A stretch of 41,615 nt of DNA from Prochlorococcus sp. AG-315-D17. Its GTDB lineage: Bacteria; Cyanobacteriota; Cyanobacteriia; PCC-6307; Cyanobiaceae. A model generated the notes under the pieces. The model did not search any database. It saw only the letters and a list, made by a program, of their open reading frames with translations, and had not been told where the DNA came from. The stretch covers positions 1 through 41,615 of the forward strand of contig QBWD01000007.1 of assembly GCA_003283685.1 (NCBI GenBank), read 5' to 3'. Positions 27,692-36,175 of this stretch are shown piece by piece (position 1 is the first letter of the stretch; every line of letters begins with the position of its first letter). Made by a program: the position numbers and the translations under genes.

Positions 27692-27714
27692 TATCAAAAT
27701 CTTTCATAATTAGT

Positions 27715-28227
27715 TTACGTTAAAGAGAAAAATTCAATTTTCACTTTGTGAAAGCTGTCTTTATTCTCAATCCACCATGCTTTTAAACAACCATGTTTAT
27801 CAGCGATAACCATAAGACCAGGTGACTGGTGCCATAGTAAATCAATTTTAGAAGGTATATTTTTATCTAATGGATGCGAGTGTGCGCAACATAGAATTTC
27901 AAGATTATATTTTCTTGCCCACTGTTGAGCTGCAATTTGATCTTTAGCATCTATTTCAAAACGGTTCCTTTTCGATAAAGGGTTTAAATTTTTCTTTTTT
28001 TTCAAATCTATTCTTGGCTCACATAATCTGGAATTAGATTTTTTCCAGACATTAGAACATTGCCAAAGATTTTTTATTTCCCAAAAATTCTTTTCTTTGT
28101 TATCTCGTGTAGTTCTTTTGTTTCCAATTAAGATTGCACATCCTTCTTGAGGTTCTACTGCTTTTAAATGTTCACATAGGACAAGATGGCAGTTGTTATG
28201 GAATTCGACATGTTCAGGAATTTTCAT
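27715..28227 (-). CDS. JAMM/MPN-family metalloprotease (Mov34/JAB type)
   Basis: The 170-residue protein has an exact JAMM zinc site: His116-x-His118-x7-Ser126-x2-Asp129 in AHSHPLDKNIPSKIDLLW, with a Glu in EGCAILIGNK near residue 28 as the likely catalytic base. Bacterial JAMM enzymes next to E1-like genes often release or process ubiquitin-like sulfur carriers such as ThiS or MoaD. Here it starts immediately upstream of moeB in the same direction, which supports that role, although no sulfur-carrier gene is in the window. Confidence 0.86.
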   Translation of the reverse strand: MKIPEHVEFHNNCHLVLCEHLKAVEPQEGCAILIGNKRTTRDNKEKNFWEIKNLWQCSNVWKKSNSRLCEPRIDLKKKKNLNPLSKRNRFEIDAKDQIAAQQWARKYNLEILCCAHSHPLDKNIPSKIDLLWHQSPGLMVIADKHGCLKAWWIENKDSFHKVKIEFFSLT

Positions 28228-28349
28228 ATGAAAACCTAATTTGATTCGGTACTCTCTCTATTTTGGTTCGGAGTTATCGATATATTGCCTATGGCGTTTA
28301 TAAGATTAATTCGATAAGGTTTGTTCATATTGCTTAGCCGCTTGTGTTC

Positions 28350-28712
28350 ATGTCTGATGTAAATCCTGAGTCAAAAGACGACTCCAAATCAAATAAAACT
28401 GAAGGAATTAGTTTCTCAGAACGTTACAGTGATGTAATGGGAAAAGTCAATGAGTCATTGAACAAGATTGATTGGACTCAAATGGGTAAGTACGGTAAAG
28501 CTGCAGGCATTATTGCAGTCGTAATACTTGCTCAAGTTTTGATTAAGATTGTTATTGATACAATAAACTTTTTCCCAATTCTACCTGGTTTATTAGAACT
28601 TCTTGGAGTGGTAGTTTTAGGTCAGTGGAGCTGGCAAAATTTAAAAACAAGTGAAAGAAGAACAGCAGTATTTGACAAAGTTCAAAACCTTAAAAAAGAA
28701 TATTTAGGTTGA
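28350..28712 (+). CDS. CAAD-domain thylakoid protein (CURT1-like)
   Basis: The product has a charged, hydrophilic N-terminus of about 45 residues, an amphipathic helix (NESLNKIDWTQMGKYGKAA), two closely spaced transmembrane stretches (GIIAVVILAQVLIKIVIDTI and LELLGVVVLGQ) and a basic tail. This layout matches the CAAD domain appended to some cyanobacterial aminoacyl-tRNA synthetases and the CURT1 proteins that shape thylakoid membranes. I use the ATG at 28350 rather than the GTG two codons before it. It lies upstream of a strong bidirectional terminator. Confidence 0.82.
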   Translation: MSDVNPESKDDSKSNKTEGISFSERYSDVMGKVNESLNKIDWTQMGKYGKAAGIIAVVILAQVLIKIVIDTINFFPILPGLLELLGVVVLGQWSWQNLKTSERRTAVFDKVQNLKKEYLG

Positions 28713-28738
28713 TTTTTACTTTACTTTCTTAAATTCTT

Positions 28739-28779
28739 AAAACTAAGACTTGATTTTAAAATCAAGTCTTAGTTTTTTT
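28739..28779 (+). terminator. Perfect 19-bp-arm hairpin terminator between convergent genes
   Basis: The arms AAAACTAAGACTTGATTTT and AAAATCAAGTCTTAGTTTT (28739-28757 and 28758-28776) are exact inverse complements and are followed by T residues to 28779. It would terminate the CAAD gene on the plus strand. The right part encodes the last codons of the convergent kinase, whose TAG is at 28743-28745, so coding and terminator sequence overlap. Confidence 0.88.
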
Positions 28780-29642
28780 ATTGTCCTTAACGTTGATTCT
28801 TTATAAGATCCACCAAAGATATTTGCGTGATTTAGTAAGTGATAAAGATTGTATAATTCAACTCTTTCTTCTGATGATTTATTTAGAGGCCAAATTTCTT
28901 CATATCCACGATAAAAATCTGAATTAAACCCTCCAAATAATCTAGTCATAGCTAAATCAACTTCTCTATCTCCCCAATAGCACGCTGGATCATATAGACA
29001 TCCCAAACCATTTTCATTAGTTCCACAATTGCCACTCCAAAGATCGCCATGAAGGATTGATGGGTTGGTTTGGTGACTGTTCAAATATGAACTGAAATAT
29101 ACTAAAAGATCTTTATATTCTTCAATGTTTATTCCCCATGCTTTGGCTATTTTCAACTGTGGTTCTAGACGATATTTGATAAAATAATTCCCCCAGTTGC
29201 TGTCCCACCCCTTTTCTTGAACGTTGGTACCTATAAAACCCTCACTTTCCCAACCGAAATTCTTTTTGCTTTCACTTGATGATGACTTATGAAGTAATGC
29301 TAAACCTTGACCAAGGATTTTTTGGGTACATTGTGCAAGATCTATCCATGTAAGACAAAGTATGGCAATTTCATTGTATTTTATAAGTTCCAATGGCTCA
29401 GGAATATAGATAAAGGATTTATCAGAATATTTTCTCAGATTGAAAAGGCACTCACATTCATACATAAACATATTAAAATTGTTTATGTGATTTGTTTTTA
29501 CAAACACTCTCTGTCCATTTTCTAAATCAATACACCATGCTTTGTGAATACAACCTCCTCCAATAGGAGTTATTTTTTCTATACATGAGTTTTTAGTTAT
29601 CTTGTTTGAATGTGTAATAGCTTCTTTTATTAATTCTTCCAT
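28743..29642 (-). CDS. Fructosamine kinase family protein
   Basis: The 299-residue protein has the fold of aminoglycoside/fructosamine-3-kinases: PIGGGCIHKAWCID near the start, FVKTN with the ATP-binding Lys, catalytic SILHGDLWSGNCG with its Asp and Asn, and LYDPACYWGDREVDLAMTRLFGGF. FN3K-type enzymes phosphorylate ketosamines so that glycated proteins can be repaired. The C-terminal ~10 codons double as terminator stem. The gene is divergent from the desaturase-like flavoprotein. Confidence 0.9.
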   Translation of the reverse strand: MEELIKEAITHSNKITKNSCIEKITPIGGGCIHKAWCIDLENGQRVFVKTNHINNFNMFMYECECLFNLRKYSDKSFIYIPEPLELIKYNEIAILCLTWIDLAQCTQKILGQGLALLHKSSSSESKKNFGWESEGFIGTNVQEKGWDSNWGNYFIKYRLEPQLKIAKAWGINIEEYKDLLVYFSSYLNSHQTNPSILHGDLWSGNCGTNENGLGCLYDPACYWGDREVDLAMTRLFGGFNSDFYRGYEEIWPLNKSSEERVELYNLYHLLNHANIFGGSYKESTLRTIKKLRLDFKIKS

Positions 29643-29671
29643 TTAATTGTTTTTGCCTAATAATTTGTCTT

Positions 29672-31189
29672 ATGTCAGAAGAATCTATCACTGTTGTTGG
29701 TGGAGGAATAGCAGGCTTAACTGCTGCGGCTTTGTTGGCGAAAGAAGGATATGCAGTAACTTTGTTAGAAGCTCATACTCAACTAGGAGGATGTGCAGGA
29801 ACTTTCCGTAGAAGTTCATATGTTTTTGATGTAGGTGCTACTCAGGTCGCAGGACTGGAAAAAGGAGGAATTCATCATCGTTTATTTAATTACTTACAAA
29901 TCCCGATCCCTGATGCAAAAATTTTGGACCCTGCTTGTTCTGTAGATCTTTGTGATGGGACTATGCCAATTAACCTTTGGCATAGTCCTCTTAAGTGGAG
30001 ACAGGAACGGGAACAACAGTTTCCTGGAAGTGAACTCTTTTGGTCATTATGTACTCAAATACATAAAAGTAATTGGGCTTTTTCAGATAGAGATCCTGTC
30101 TTGCCAATTAGCAACTTTTGGGACTTCAGTGAATTAATTAAAGCAATCCGTCCTGGAAACTTATTAACAGGTGTTTTAAGTAAATTGACAATTGCTGATT
30201 TACTTAAAATATCAGGATGTGAGAAAGACAAACGTCTACGGAAATTTCTTGATCTTCAATTAAAACTTTATTCTCAAGAGCCTGCAAATAGAACCGCAGC
30301 ATTATATGGAGCAACAGTTCTACAAATGGCTCAATCACCAAGGGGGTTATGGCATCTTCAGGGGTCAATGCAAATTCTGAGTGACTCTTTGAAAAATAGT
30401 TTTCTGAAAGATGGTGGAAATCTTTTAATTGGCCATAGAGTTACTAGTATATTTAAAGATAAAAATTTGAATACTTTCTCGGTCAAGGTCATTGATAAAG
30501 AAAAAAATCTGCTGTGCTTGAATTCATCTGATATAGTTTTTAGCCTTCCACCTCAATTACTTCTCGATTTAGTACCCATAGAGGGTGGTTTATCTAAAAG
30601 ATATCGTCAACAAATTAAAAACTTACCGGAAGCTAGCGGAGCTTTAGTACTTTATGGAGCTATATCTCGATCTGATTTGCCAGTGAACTGTCCAAGTCAT
30701 CTTCAGGTTTTTGATGAGAACTTAGGTTCTTTATTTATATCCATAAGTGTAGATGGTGATAAACGCGCTCCTGTTGGGATGGCGACATTAATAACAAGTA
30801 TATTTACTGATATAGATAAGTGGTCGAATGTCGACTCTGAGACTTACTTAAGTAAAAAAGATTTTATTAGTGCACAGATCTTAGATATCCTCAATAGCAA
30901 GCTTCATCTATCAGGCAAGAGTTGGATACATAAAGAACTAGCAACACCTAAAAGCTTTGAAAGGTGGACAAGTCGTCCAGGTGGGATAGTTGGTGGACTT
31001 GGTCAGCATCCATCTCAGTTTGGACCTTTTGGATTACCTAGCCGGTCTCCTCTTGACGGGTTGTGGCTTTGTGGAGATTCAATCTATCCCGGTGAAGGTA
31101 CTGCTGGTGTTAGTCAATCAGCATTGATGGTATCTAGGCAAATCATGGCATCAAAAGGTAGACGATTAGATGTTCCTATCTTGGGTTAA
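29672..31189 (+). CDS. crtD: FAD-dependent carotenoid desaturase/isomerase-like protein (CrtD type)
   Basis: The 505-residue flavoprotein starts with a Rossmann dinucleotide motif TVVGGGIAGLTAAALLAKEGY and ends with GLWLCGDSIYPGEGTAGVSQSALMVSRQI, typical of the CrtI/CrtH/CrtD superfamily of carotenoid desaturases and isomerases. The overall form looks most like the CrtD branch, which introduces C-3',4' double bonds, but the substrate cannot be told from sequence alone and CrtH-like isomerase is an alternative. Its 3' end overlaps the convergent tyrA by 14 bases. Confidence 0.75.
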   Translation: MSEESITVVGGGIAGLTAAALLAKEGYAVTLLEAHTQLGGCAGTFRRSSYVFDVGATQVAGLEKGGIHHRLFNYLQIPIPDAKILDPACSVDLCDGTMPINLWHSPLKWRQEREQQFPGSELFWSLCTQIHKSNWAFSDRDPVLPISNFWDFSELIKAIRPGNLLTGVLSKLTIADLLKISGCEKDKRLRKFLDLQLKLYSQEPANRTAALYGATVLQMAQSPRGLWHLQGSMQILSDSLKNSFLKDGGNLLIGHRVTSIFKDKNLNTFSVKVIDKEKNLLCLNSSDIVFSLPPQLLLDLVPIEGGLSKRYRQQIKNLPEASGALVLYGAISRSDLPVNCPSHLQVFDENLGSLFISISVDGDKRAPVGMATLITSIFTDIDKWSNVDSETYLSKKDFISAQILDILNSKLHLSGKSWIHKELATPKSFERWTSRPGGIVGGLGQHPSQFGPFGLPSRSPLDGLWLCGDSIYPGEGTAGVSQSALMVSRQIMASKGRRLDVPILG

Positions 31190-32057
31190 TAGGATTTTGG
31201 ATGAATTCCTTTCTGATTTTTTGAGTTCTAAGTAGTTCTTTTTCTATGTCTTCCCAGTTCTCAGAAAGTAGGCGCTGTTCTAATAAATCTAGAGATTGTC
31301 TATATGCACGTAAACTTTGTAGCATATTTGACTTGTTGAATTTTGCCATGGCAACCCCTAGCTGAGGGTTCCCTCCTCCAATTCTTGATGTATCAGCAAA
31401 ACCACTAGAAGCTAAGTCTTTTGCAAGCGACAATAGAGATTTGTTAGCGCTAATATCCATAGTCTTAAGTAAAGCAGCGCTAATAAAAACAGGTAAATGT
31501 GAAATCAAACTAACTGCCTGATCATGAATTGTGGCGTCAGTAGTTATCCATTTAGATCCAAGCAATAAAGAAATTTGATGAATCGTTTCGAGTGCTATTT
31601 GATCAGTCTCCTTATCAGGTGTTACGACCCATGGTTTATCCTTGAATAAATTATGTTGTCCTGCATTCACTCCAAATTGTTCAGTCCCTGTCATTGGATG
31701 GCTTGCGACAAAACGAGGATGTAATTTTTTCCAAGTCTTTAAAACAGGTAGCTTTACAGATCCAACATCTGTAACAACAGCATTTTTTGGAATAGAATTT
31801 ATTAACAATGATTCAGGCTTTAAGAGCTGCTGGAGAGGTAAAGCAATAAATACTATTGAACAACTTTTCAATGTATCTGGATCTGTGCTAATTGTTTGAG
31901 CTAGCTTTCTTTTTCTCGCTTTTTTGGCGGTTTCTTCACGATGAGTAATTCCATGAACGTTATAACCAAGTTTCTGAAGATCTAAACCCAAGGATCCTCC
32001 CATTAGACCCATTCCAACAATTCCAATATTTGTGCGCGCTTTTCGTTTAGGATCCAT
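31176..32057 (-). CDS. tyrA: Prephenate/arogenate dehydrogenase
   Basis: TyrA oxidatively decarboxylates prephenate or arogenate in tyrosine synthesis. The 293-residue protein has the N-terminal Rossmann GIVGMGLMGGSLGLDL, VGSVKLPVL, FVASHPMTGTEQFGV with the catalytic His, the ISHLPVFISAAL segment and RIGGGNPQLGVAM. No regulatory ACT domain is present. In cyanobacteria this family is generally NADP+-dependent and prefers arogenate; that is known for the family and not shown here. Confidence 0.92.
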   Translation of the reverse strand: MDPKRKARTNIGIVGMGLMGGSLGLDLQKLGYNVHGITHREETAKKARKRKLAQTISTDPDTLKSCSIVFIALPLQQLLKPESLLINSIPKNAVVTDVGSVKLPVLKTWKKLHPRFVASHPMTGTEQFGVNAGQHNLFKDKPWVVTPDKETDQIALETIHQISLLLGSKWITTDATIHDQAVSLISHLPVFISAALLKTMDISANKSLLSLAKDLASSGFADTSRIGGGNPQLGVAMAKFNKSNMLQSLRAYRQSLDLLEQRLLSENWEDIEKELLRTQKIRKEFIQNPINPR

Positions 32058-32131
32058 AAATACTATTGTTCTCTATCTTGTTTGATAGGGCAACCTAATC
32101 AAGAGAATTTATTGATATTAGGTATTTTCTA

Positions 32132-33580
32132 ATGCTTGAGGCAAATGCTCATAATCATCTGAAAAATCTTTATCAAAAGAATCTTTCTTTATGGCCTCAT
32201 ACTTTAACTCTAACAAGATTAATTGCTAGAAGTTTAAGACGTAGAGACAATACTTTAATTCAATTATCCAGTGATTGTCGGAATCATTGGTGGCCTGGTC
32301 TTTTGATTCCAATTTGCTTGGAGAGCAATAATATTGTCCTTGTTGTTTCGTCTAAATTACGTCGACAAATAATTGAAGTTGAATTGCCAAATTTAGAAGC
32401 AAGTGGATTACATTTGGAGTATGTCGAAGGTATGAGATGTAGCCCACCAGAGAATAAAATATGGTTGCTTAATCATGAAAATCTTTCTACTGCTTATGAA
32501 AATGATTCTCTGAAAAACTGTCAATTGATAATTCCGGAAGCTGAGTTTTTGTCAAGTGAACTTACAAAAGCAATGTCGATCAAAATTACTACAAAAGACT
32601 GGGATCATTTAATTAAGTTTCATCCTCGTTTTGAATCATCGATTATTAATATTCATGAGAGATTAAGTCGAAGACTTTTTAGTCAGGCTGCTTGTCATGA
32701 TGCTGCTGTAATGCTTGATTCTAGTGAGATACAGATTTTACGAGATACATTAAAGGATGAAGAGCCTTCTCCAATCCCTTGGAATAGGGCTTTTCGTACT
32801 GCTACTCATGATTGGGTTGATTGGGCTCAATTAAGTAATCAGTCGCTGAAATGGGATTGGTATTTTCAGCCTTTGACTCCTTTGAAAACTCTTTCAGATC
32901 TTTGGTGTAATCAGGCTCATATAATGCTGACTAACTCAGGGAAAAATGATTCGCTCCTTTCAGAACTAAAACAATCAAAATGTTCTTTCTCAGTAGAAGT
33001 TGATTTAGGTAATACTTTTAATCAAGAACCTATATCTCTTTTTGTACCTAAGAAACAACCTTTGCCAAATACACCTTCTTTTTATCGGCATGTATTAGAT
33101 CAATGCCGCAGATTAATTCTTGGCCGTAGACGCATAACTATTATCTTGGTAGATGATTTGCAACTACGACTTCAATTGTTAAGTGAATTAGCTGGAGAAT
33201 TTGGATTGAGAGTGGTTCATGAAACTACTGATTTTGAGAGTAATGGAATTATTTGTTGTAGCTGTGACTGGTGGATTATTAATCAACATCAGCTTCCAAT
33301 GCCCGATCAATTGATTTTTGCAATTATTCCATTCCCCACTTTAGAGTCACCTTTAATTGCAGCTAGGGCTCAAATATTTAAGAAACAAGGGAGAGACTGG
33401 TTTAGAGAATTTCTTTTACCTGAAGCTCTTAGTATCCTTCTCAAATCTATAGCAATGATTAGAGGTGAGGATGTTAGGGTTGCGATCCTTGACGGTCGTA
33501 TGCGCTATAGAAGTTGGGGAAAAATAATATTCCAAACACTTGAACCTTGGATTCTTTTGGAGCATTTATTGCCTTATTAA
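32132..33580 (+). CDS. Rad3/DinG helicase-like protein lacking Walker motifs
   Basis: The C-terminal third follows the DinG/Rad3 layout: IIPFPTLESPLIAARAQIFK, then WFREFLLPEALSILLKSI, then VRVAILDGRMRYRSWGKII. Yet the P-loop position (residues about 42-56, IQLSSDCRNHWWPGLLIP) has no GTGKT, the DEAH position reads PEAEF (135-139), and the motif-VI Q-G-x-GR-x-IR is missing (SIAMIRGEDVR). The frame is a full, uninterrupted 482 codons, so this is maintained rather than decaying. It may be a DNA-binding or structural protein derived from a helicase; function unknown. Confidence 0.75.
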   Translation: MLEANAHNHLKNLYQKNLSLWPHTLTLTRLIARSLRRRDNTLIQLSSDCRNHWWPGLLIPICLESNNIVLVVSSKLRRQIIEVELPNLEASGLHLEYVEGMRCSPPENKIWLLNHENLSTAYENDSLKNCQLIIPEAEFLSSELTKAMSIKITTKDWDHLIKFHPRFESSIINIHERLSRRLFSQAACHDAAVMLDSSEIQILRDTLKDEEPSPIPWNRAFRTATHDWVDWAQLSNQSLKWDWYFQPLTPLKTLSDLWCNQAHIMLTNSGKNDSLLSELKQSKCSFSVEVDLGNTFNQEPISLFVPKKQPLPNTPSFYRHVLDQCRRLILGRRRITIILVDDLQLRLQLLSELAGEFGLRVVHETTDFESNGIICCSCDWWIINQHQLPMPDQLIFAIIPFPTLESPLIAARAQIFKKQGRDWFREFLLPEALSILLKSIAMIRGEDVRVAILDGRMRYRSWGKIIFQTLEPWILLEHLLPY

Positions 33581-33619
33581 AATCAATCTCGTAGATTGGC
33601 CATCATTACTTTCCTCAGA

Positions 33620-33859
33620 ATGGGAGAAGCTCGTCGTAGATCAAGTGAAGGCTTGTTACCCAGGGATAGGAAAACCCTAAGGAATGAATCCCCACGTATT
33701 GTTTCTTGGTTCCCTGTTACACAAGCTCAAAGAGATCAGTTTATTCAGTTAAGTATTCGCGGAGGATGGATAGGCATTTTTTTGTTAGTGTTGCTTTGGG
33801 TTATCGTTCGATTTGTTGGCCCTGCAGCAGGATGGTGGGTTCCGGCAGATATGAGATAA
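33620..33859 (+). CDS. DUF2839 family small membrane protein
   Basis: From the ATG at 33620 this 79-residue protein begins MGEARRRSSEGLLPRDR, the recognisable DUF2839 start, followed by FPVTQAQRDQFIQLSIRG, one transmembrane helix GGWIGIFLLVLLWVIVRFVG and PAAGWWVPAD. A TTG eight codons upstream is less likely. The family is cyanobacterial, with unknown function. It follows the helicase-like gene by 39 bases. Confidence 0.86.
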   Translation: MGEARRRSSEGLLPRDRKTLRNESPRIVSWFPVTQAQRDQFIQLSIRGGWIGIFLLVLLWVIVRFVGPAAGWWVPADMR

Positions 33860-33884
33860 ATCTTGTATAAGTCATCTCTCTTAC

Positions 33885-35018
33885 TTAGCCATTTGCTGAA
33901 ACCTGACGTACTTCTGTTCGTGATGAAGCATTGCGAGCAGCCGCTGCTAATGGACGCATTGAATTAGCACTCACTTCTGATCCTTCGGTTAATTTCTCTT
34001 TAACTAATTTTTCAATTATTTCTTTTGCTTCAGGATTTGTTTCAAGCCAACTAATTGTATTGTCTCTTCCTTGACCAATATTATCGCCTTCATAGCTATA
34101 CCATGCTCCTTTACGAGTAACGATATTAGTTTCATCTGCTAAATCAAGAAGACAACCAAGGGTACTAATTCCTTTTCCAAAAAGAATATCAAATTCGGCG
34201 ATTCGAAATGGAGGCGCAACTTTGTTTTTTGCTACTTTAACTTTTGCACGAATGCCATATTCTTCTGTTCCTCTTTTAAGTGTTTGAATGCGACGGATAT
34301 CTAACCTTACAGAGGCATAAAATTTAAGAGCATTACCACCAGTTGTCGTCTCCGGGTTCCCATATGTAATACCAATTTTAAGACGCAATTGATTTAGGAA
34401 AATCACTGTGCATCCAGACTTGCCTATATTTCCAGTAATTTTTCGCATTGCTTGACTCATTAGACGAGCTTGGGCGCCTACTGAATGATCACCCATCTCT
34501 CCTTCTATCTCTGAACGAGGTGTCAGTGCAGCGACTGAGTCAACAACAACCAGATCTACGGCAGCAGATCTAATAAGTTGGTCAACGATTTCCAATGCCA
34601 TTTCTCCTGTATCCGGTTGAGATACGAGAAGATTCTCTATATCAACACCAAGAGAAGCTGCATAGACTGGATCAAGAGCATGTTCTGCATCTACAAAGGC
34701 AGCAACCCCACCGTTACGTTGAATTTCTGCTATGGCATGCAGTGTAAGCGTTGTTTTCCCAGAACTTTCGGGACCATAAACCTCTATTACACGTCCTTTG
34801 GGATAGCCGCCACCAAGAGCCAAATCAAGTGTTAGGGCACCAGTCGATATAGTTTCTACTCGCATCTTCGAGGCGTCTCCTAAACGCATGATCGAACCCT
34901 TGCCGAAGTTTCGTTCTATTTGCCCAACGACTAAATTCAAAGCTTTTTCTTTTTCTCCGGATTTTGCGTCCATTTTCTTTGATTCAGATGATTGGAGTGG
35001 TTTACCTTCGATTGACAT
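33885..35018 (-). CDS. recA: Recombinase RecA
   Basis: RecA forms nucleoprotein filaments on single-stranded DNA for homologous recombination and the SOS response. The 377-residue protein has the P-loop GPESSGKTT (82-90), the conserved [32 protein letters not shown]2-region [18 protein letters not shown] and [20 protein letters not shown] C-terminal core. A candidate LexA-type box lies about 90 bases upstream. It is transcribed away from the HAD gene's end and converges on DUF2839. Confidence 0.98.
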   Translation of the reverse strand: MSIEGKPLQSSESKKMDAKSGEKEKALNLVVGQIERNFGKGSIMRLGDASKMRVETISTGALTLDLALGGGYPKGRVIEVYGPESSGKTTLTLHAIAEIQRNGGVAAFVDAEHALDPVYAASLGVDIENLLVSQPDTGEMALEIVDQLIRSAAVDLVVVDSVAALTPRSEIEGEMGDHSVGAQARLMSQAMRKITGNIGKSGCTVIFLNQLRLKIGITYGNPETTTGGNALKFYASVRLDIRRIQTLKRGTEEYGIRAKVKVAKNKVAPPFRIAEFDILFGKGISTLGCLLDLADETNIVTRKGAWYSYEGDNIGQGRDNTISWLETNPEAKEIIEKLVKEKLTEGSEVSANSMRPLAAAARNASSRTEVRQVSANG

Positions 35019-35108
35019 GACAAATAACTTTAATTCAGAGGGACAACAACAGACGTTGGGATCGATAATTAAATACTCAGATTCTCAACGAATATCAATT
35101 AAACCGAT

Positions 35109-35122
35109 AGTACAGACGTACG
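35109..35122. promoter_or_regulatory. Candidate LexA (SOS) box upstream of recA
   Basis: The sequence AGTACAGACGTACG matches the cyanobacterial LexA consensus RGTACNNNDGTWCB at every position but one on either strand. On the minus strand it overlaps a TACTAT -10-like hexamer that could start the recA mRNA about 85 bases before the ATG. The match is suggestive only. Confidence 0.5.
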
Positions 35123-35130
35123 CTATTTAG

Positions 35131-35910
35131 TCAAGACCAGTTCGAAATAGGTTTTTTTAAAGTTTCTAGATCTAGTAATTGAATACCAGAAGGAAGATTC
35201 TTTCGATCCTGAGGTTTTAAGTACCCCCAGCTTGCTAAGTAGCAAGGGATAGATTTTAACTTTGGATCTTCCCGTACTGTTTCTAAGGTGCTTCTACGAT
35301 CTTCAATAAATCCTCGAATTTTTCTTTTATATAAGAGTTGATTTAAAACATCGATTTTGCTTCCTGATTCGTGACCAAAAACAAGTTTTGGTTGAAGGTT
35401 GAAACAATTCAGAAGTTTTTTTGTGAACTCAATACTTTTTGTTGTTAAAACAGCAAATTCAATTCCTTCTTTCTCAAGTATCTGGAGTCGTTGAACTACT
35501 GAAGAAAAGGGCTGATGATAATTTAACCATTGATTGAAATTATGTGATATCGCTTCTCTTCGTGTTTGATTTAAAGCTTCTTGTAATTGAGAAGGTGTCC
35601 AACCCCATGTGTTAAGAGCTAAAGAGCATTCTTGAGAATAATTTTCTGAGAAATTTTGAATACCTTTTGAGTTTAGTTGACTAGTTTTATTGGAACATTC
35701 AGCAGCCAAGATAACCATTTCCCAACCATGGTGAACCCAGGGTCTCATTGTCTTAAAAGTTGTGGGGATCTCATTAGGTATAAAAATTATTTCTTTTTCT
35801 TGAGGAGAAAGTATGTTGAGAAAAGTTTGACGAGAACTTGACCAATACTCTTCAATGCCGTCAACGATGACACCATCAAAATCAAGAACAAGTAAAGGTT
35901 TCTTTATCAC
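35131..35910 (-). CDS. HAD-superfamily hydrolase
   Basis: The 259-residue cytoplasmic protein has the HAD motif I LDFDGVIVDGIEEY near residue 8, a cap-like helical insert, motif II FAVLTTKS and motif III/IV FIEDRRSTLE. The substrate cannot be inferred. Start appears to be a GTG. Its stop is only 9 bases beyond the candidate LexA box of recA, so recA transcription likely begins inside or just after its 3' region. Confidence 0.85.
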   Translation of the reverse strand: MIKKPLLVLDFDGVIVDGIEEYWSSSRQTFLNILSPQEKEIIFIPNEIPTTFKTMRPWVHHGWEMVILAAECSNKTSQLNSKGIQNFSENYSQECSLALNTWGWTPSQLQEALNQTRREAISHNFNQWLNYHQPFSSVVQRLQILEKEGIEFAVLTTKSIEFTKKLLNCFNLQPKLVFGHESGSKIDVLNQLLYKRKIRGFIEDRRSTLETVREDPKLKSIPCYLASWGYLKPQDRKNLPSGIQLLDLETLKKPISNWS

Positions 35911-35923
35911 TAAAAGTTGAAAA

Positions 35924-35995
35924 CTGGGCCGCTAGGATTCGAACCTAGGAATGTCGAGACCAAAACCCGATGCCTTACCACTTGGCGACGGCCCA
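35924..35995 (-). tRNA. trnQ: tRNA-Gln (TTG anticodon)
   Basis: The minus strand folds as a 72-nt cloverleaf: acceptor TGGGCCG / CGGCCCA, anticodon loop TTTTGGT with TTG, T-arm GGTTCGAATCC and discriminator G, with the weak U1-A72 pair typical of tRNA-Gln. CCA is not encoded. Confidence 0.96.
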
Positions 35996-36175
35996 TTGTT
36001 CCAGATCTATGTTTGCAATTGATAGCCACAGATTTGGATTCTTGCTCTTAGATAATTGCATATTTGATTCAATCCTGTCATGTCCTTATCCAGGTTTTTT
36101 TAGTTAATCGGAAAATTTCTTCTTCTATGAATCAATGGAAGCTTTCGTATGATTGCTCTGGCCAGGAAAAATCAA

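Noticed and set aside
36070..36105. CCTG/CAGG followed by a T-run downstream of the tRNA-Gln promoter side
   Set aside because: The stem is only four base pairs with a long loop and there is no plus-strand gene upstream to terminate.
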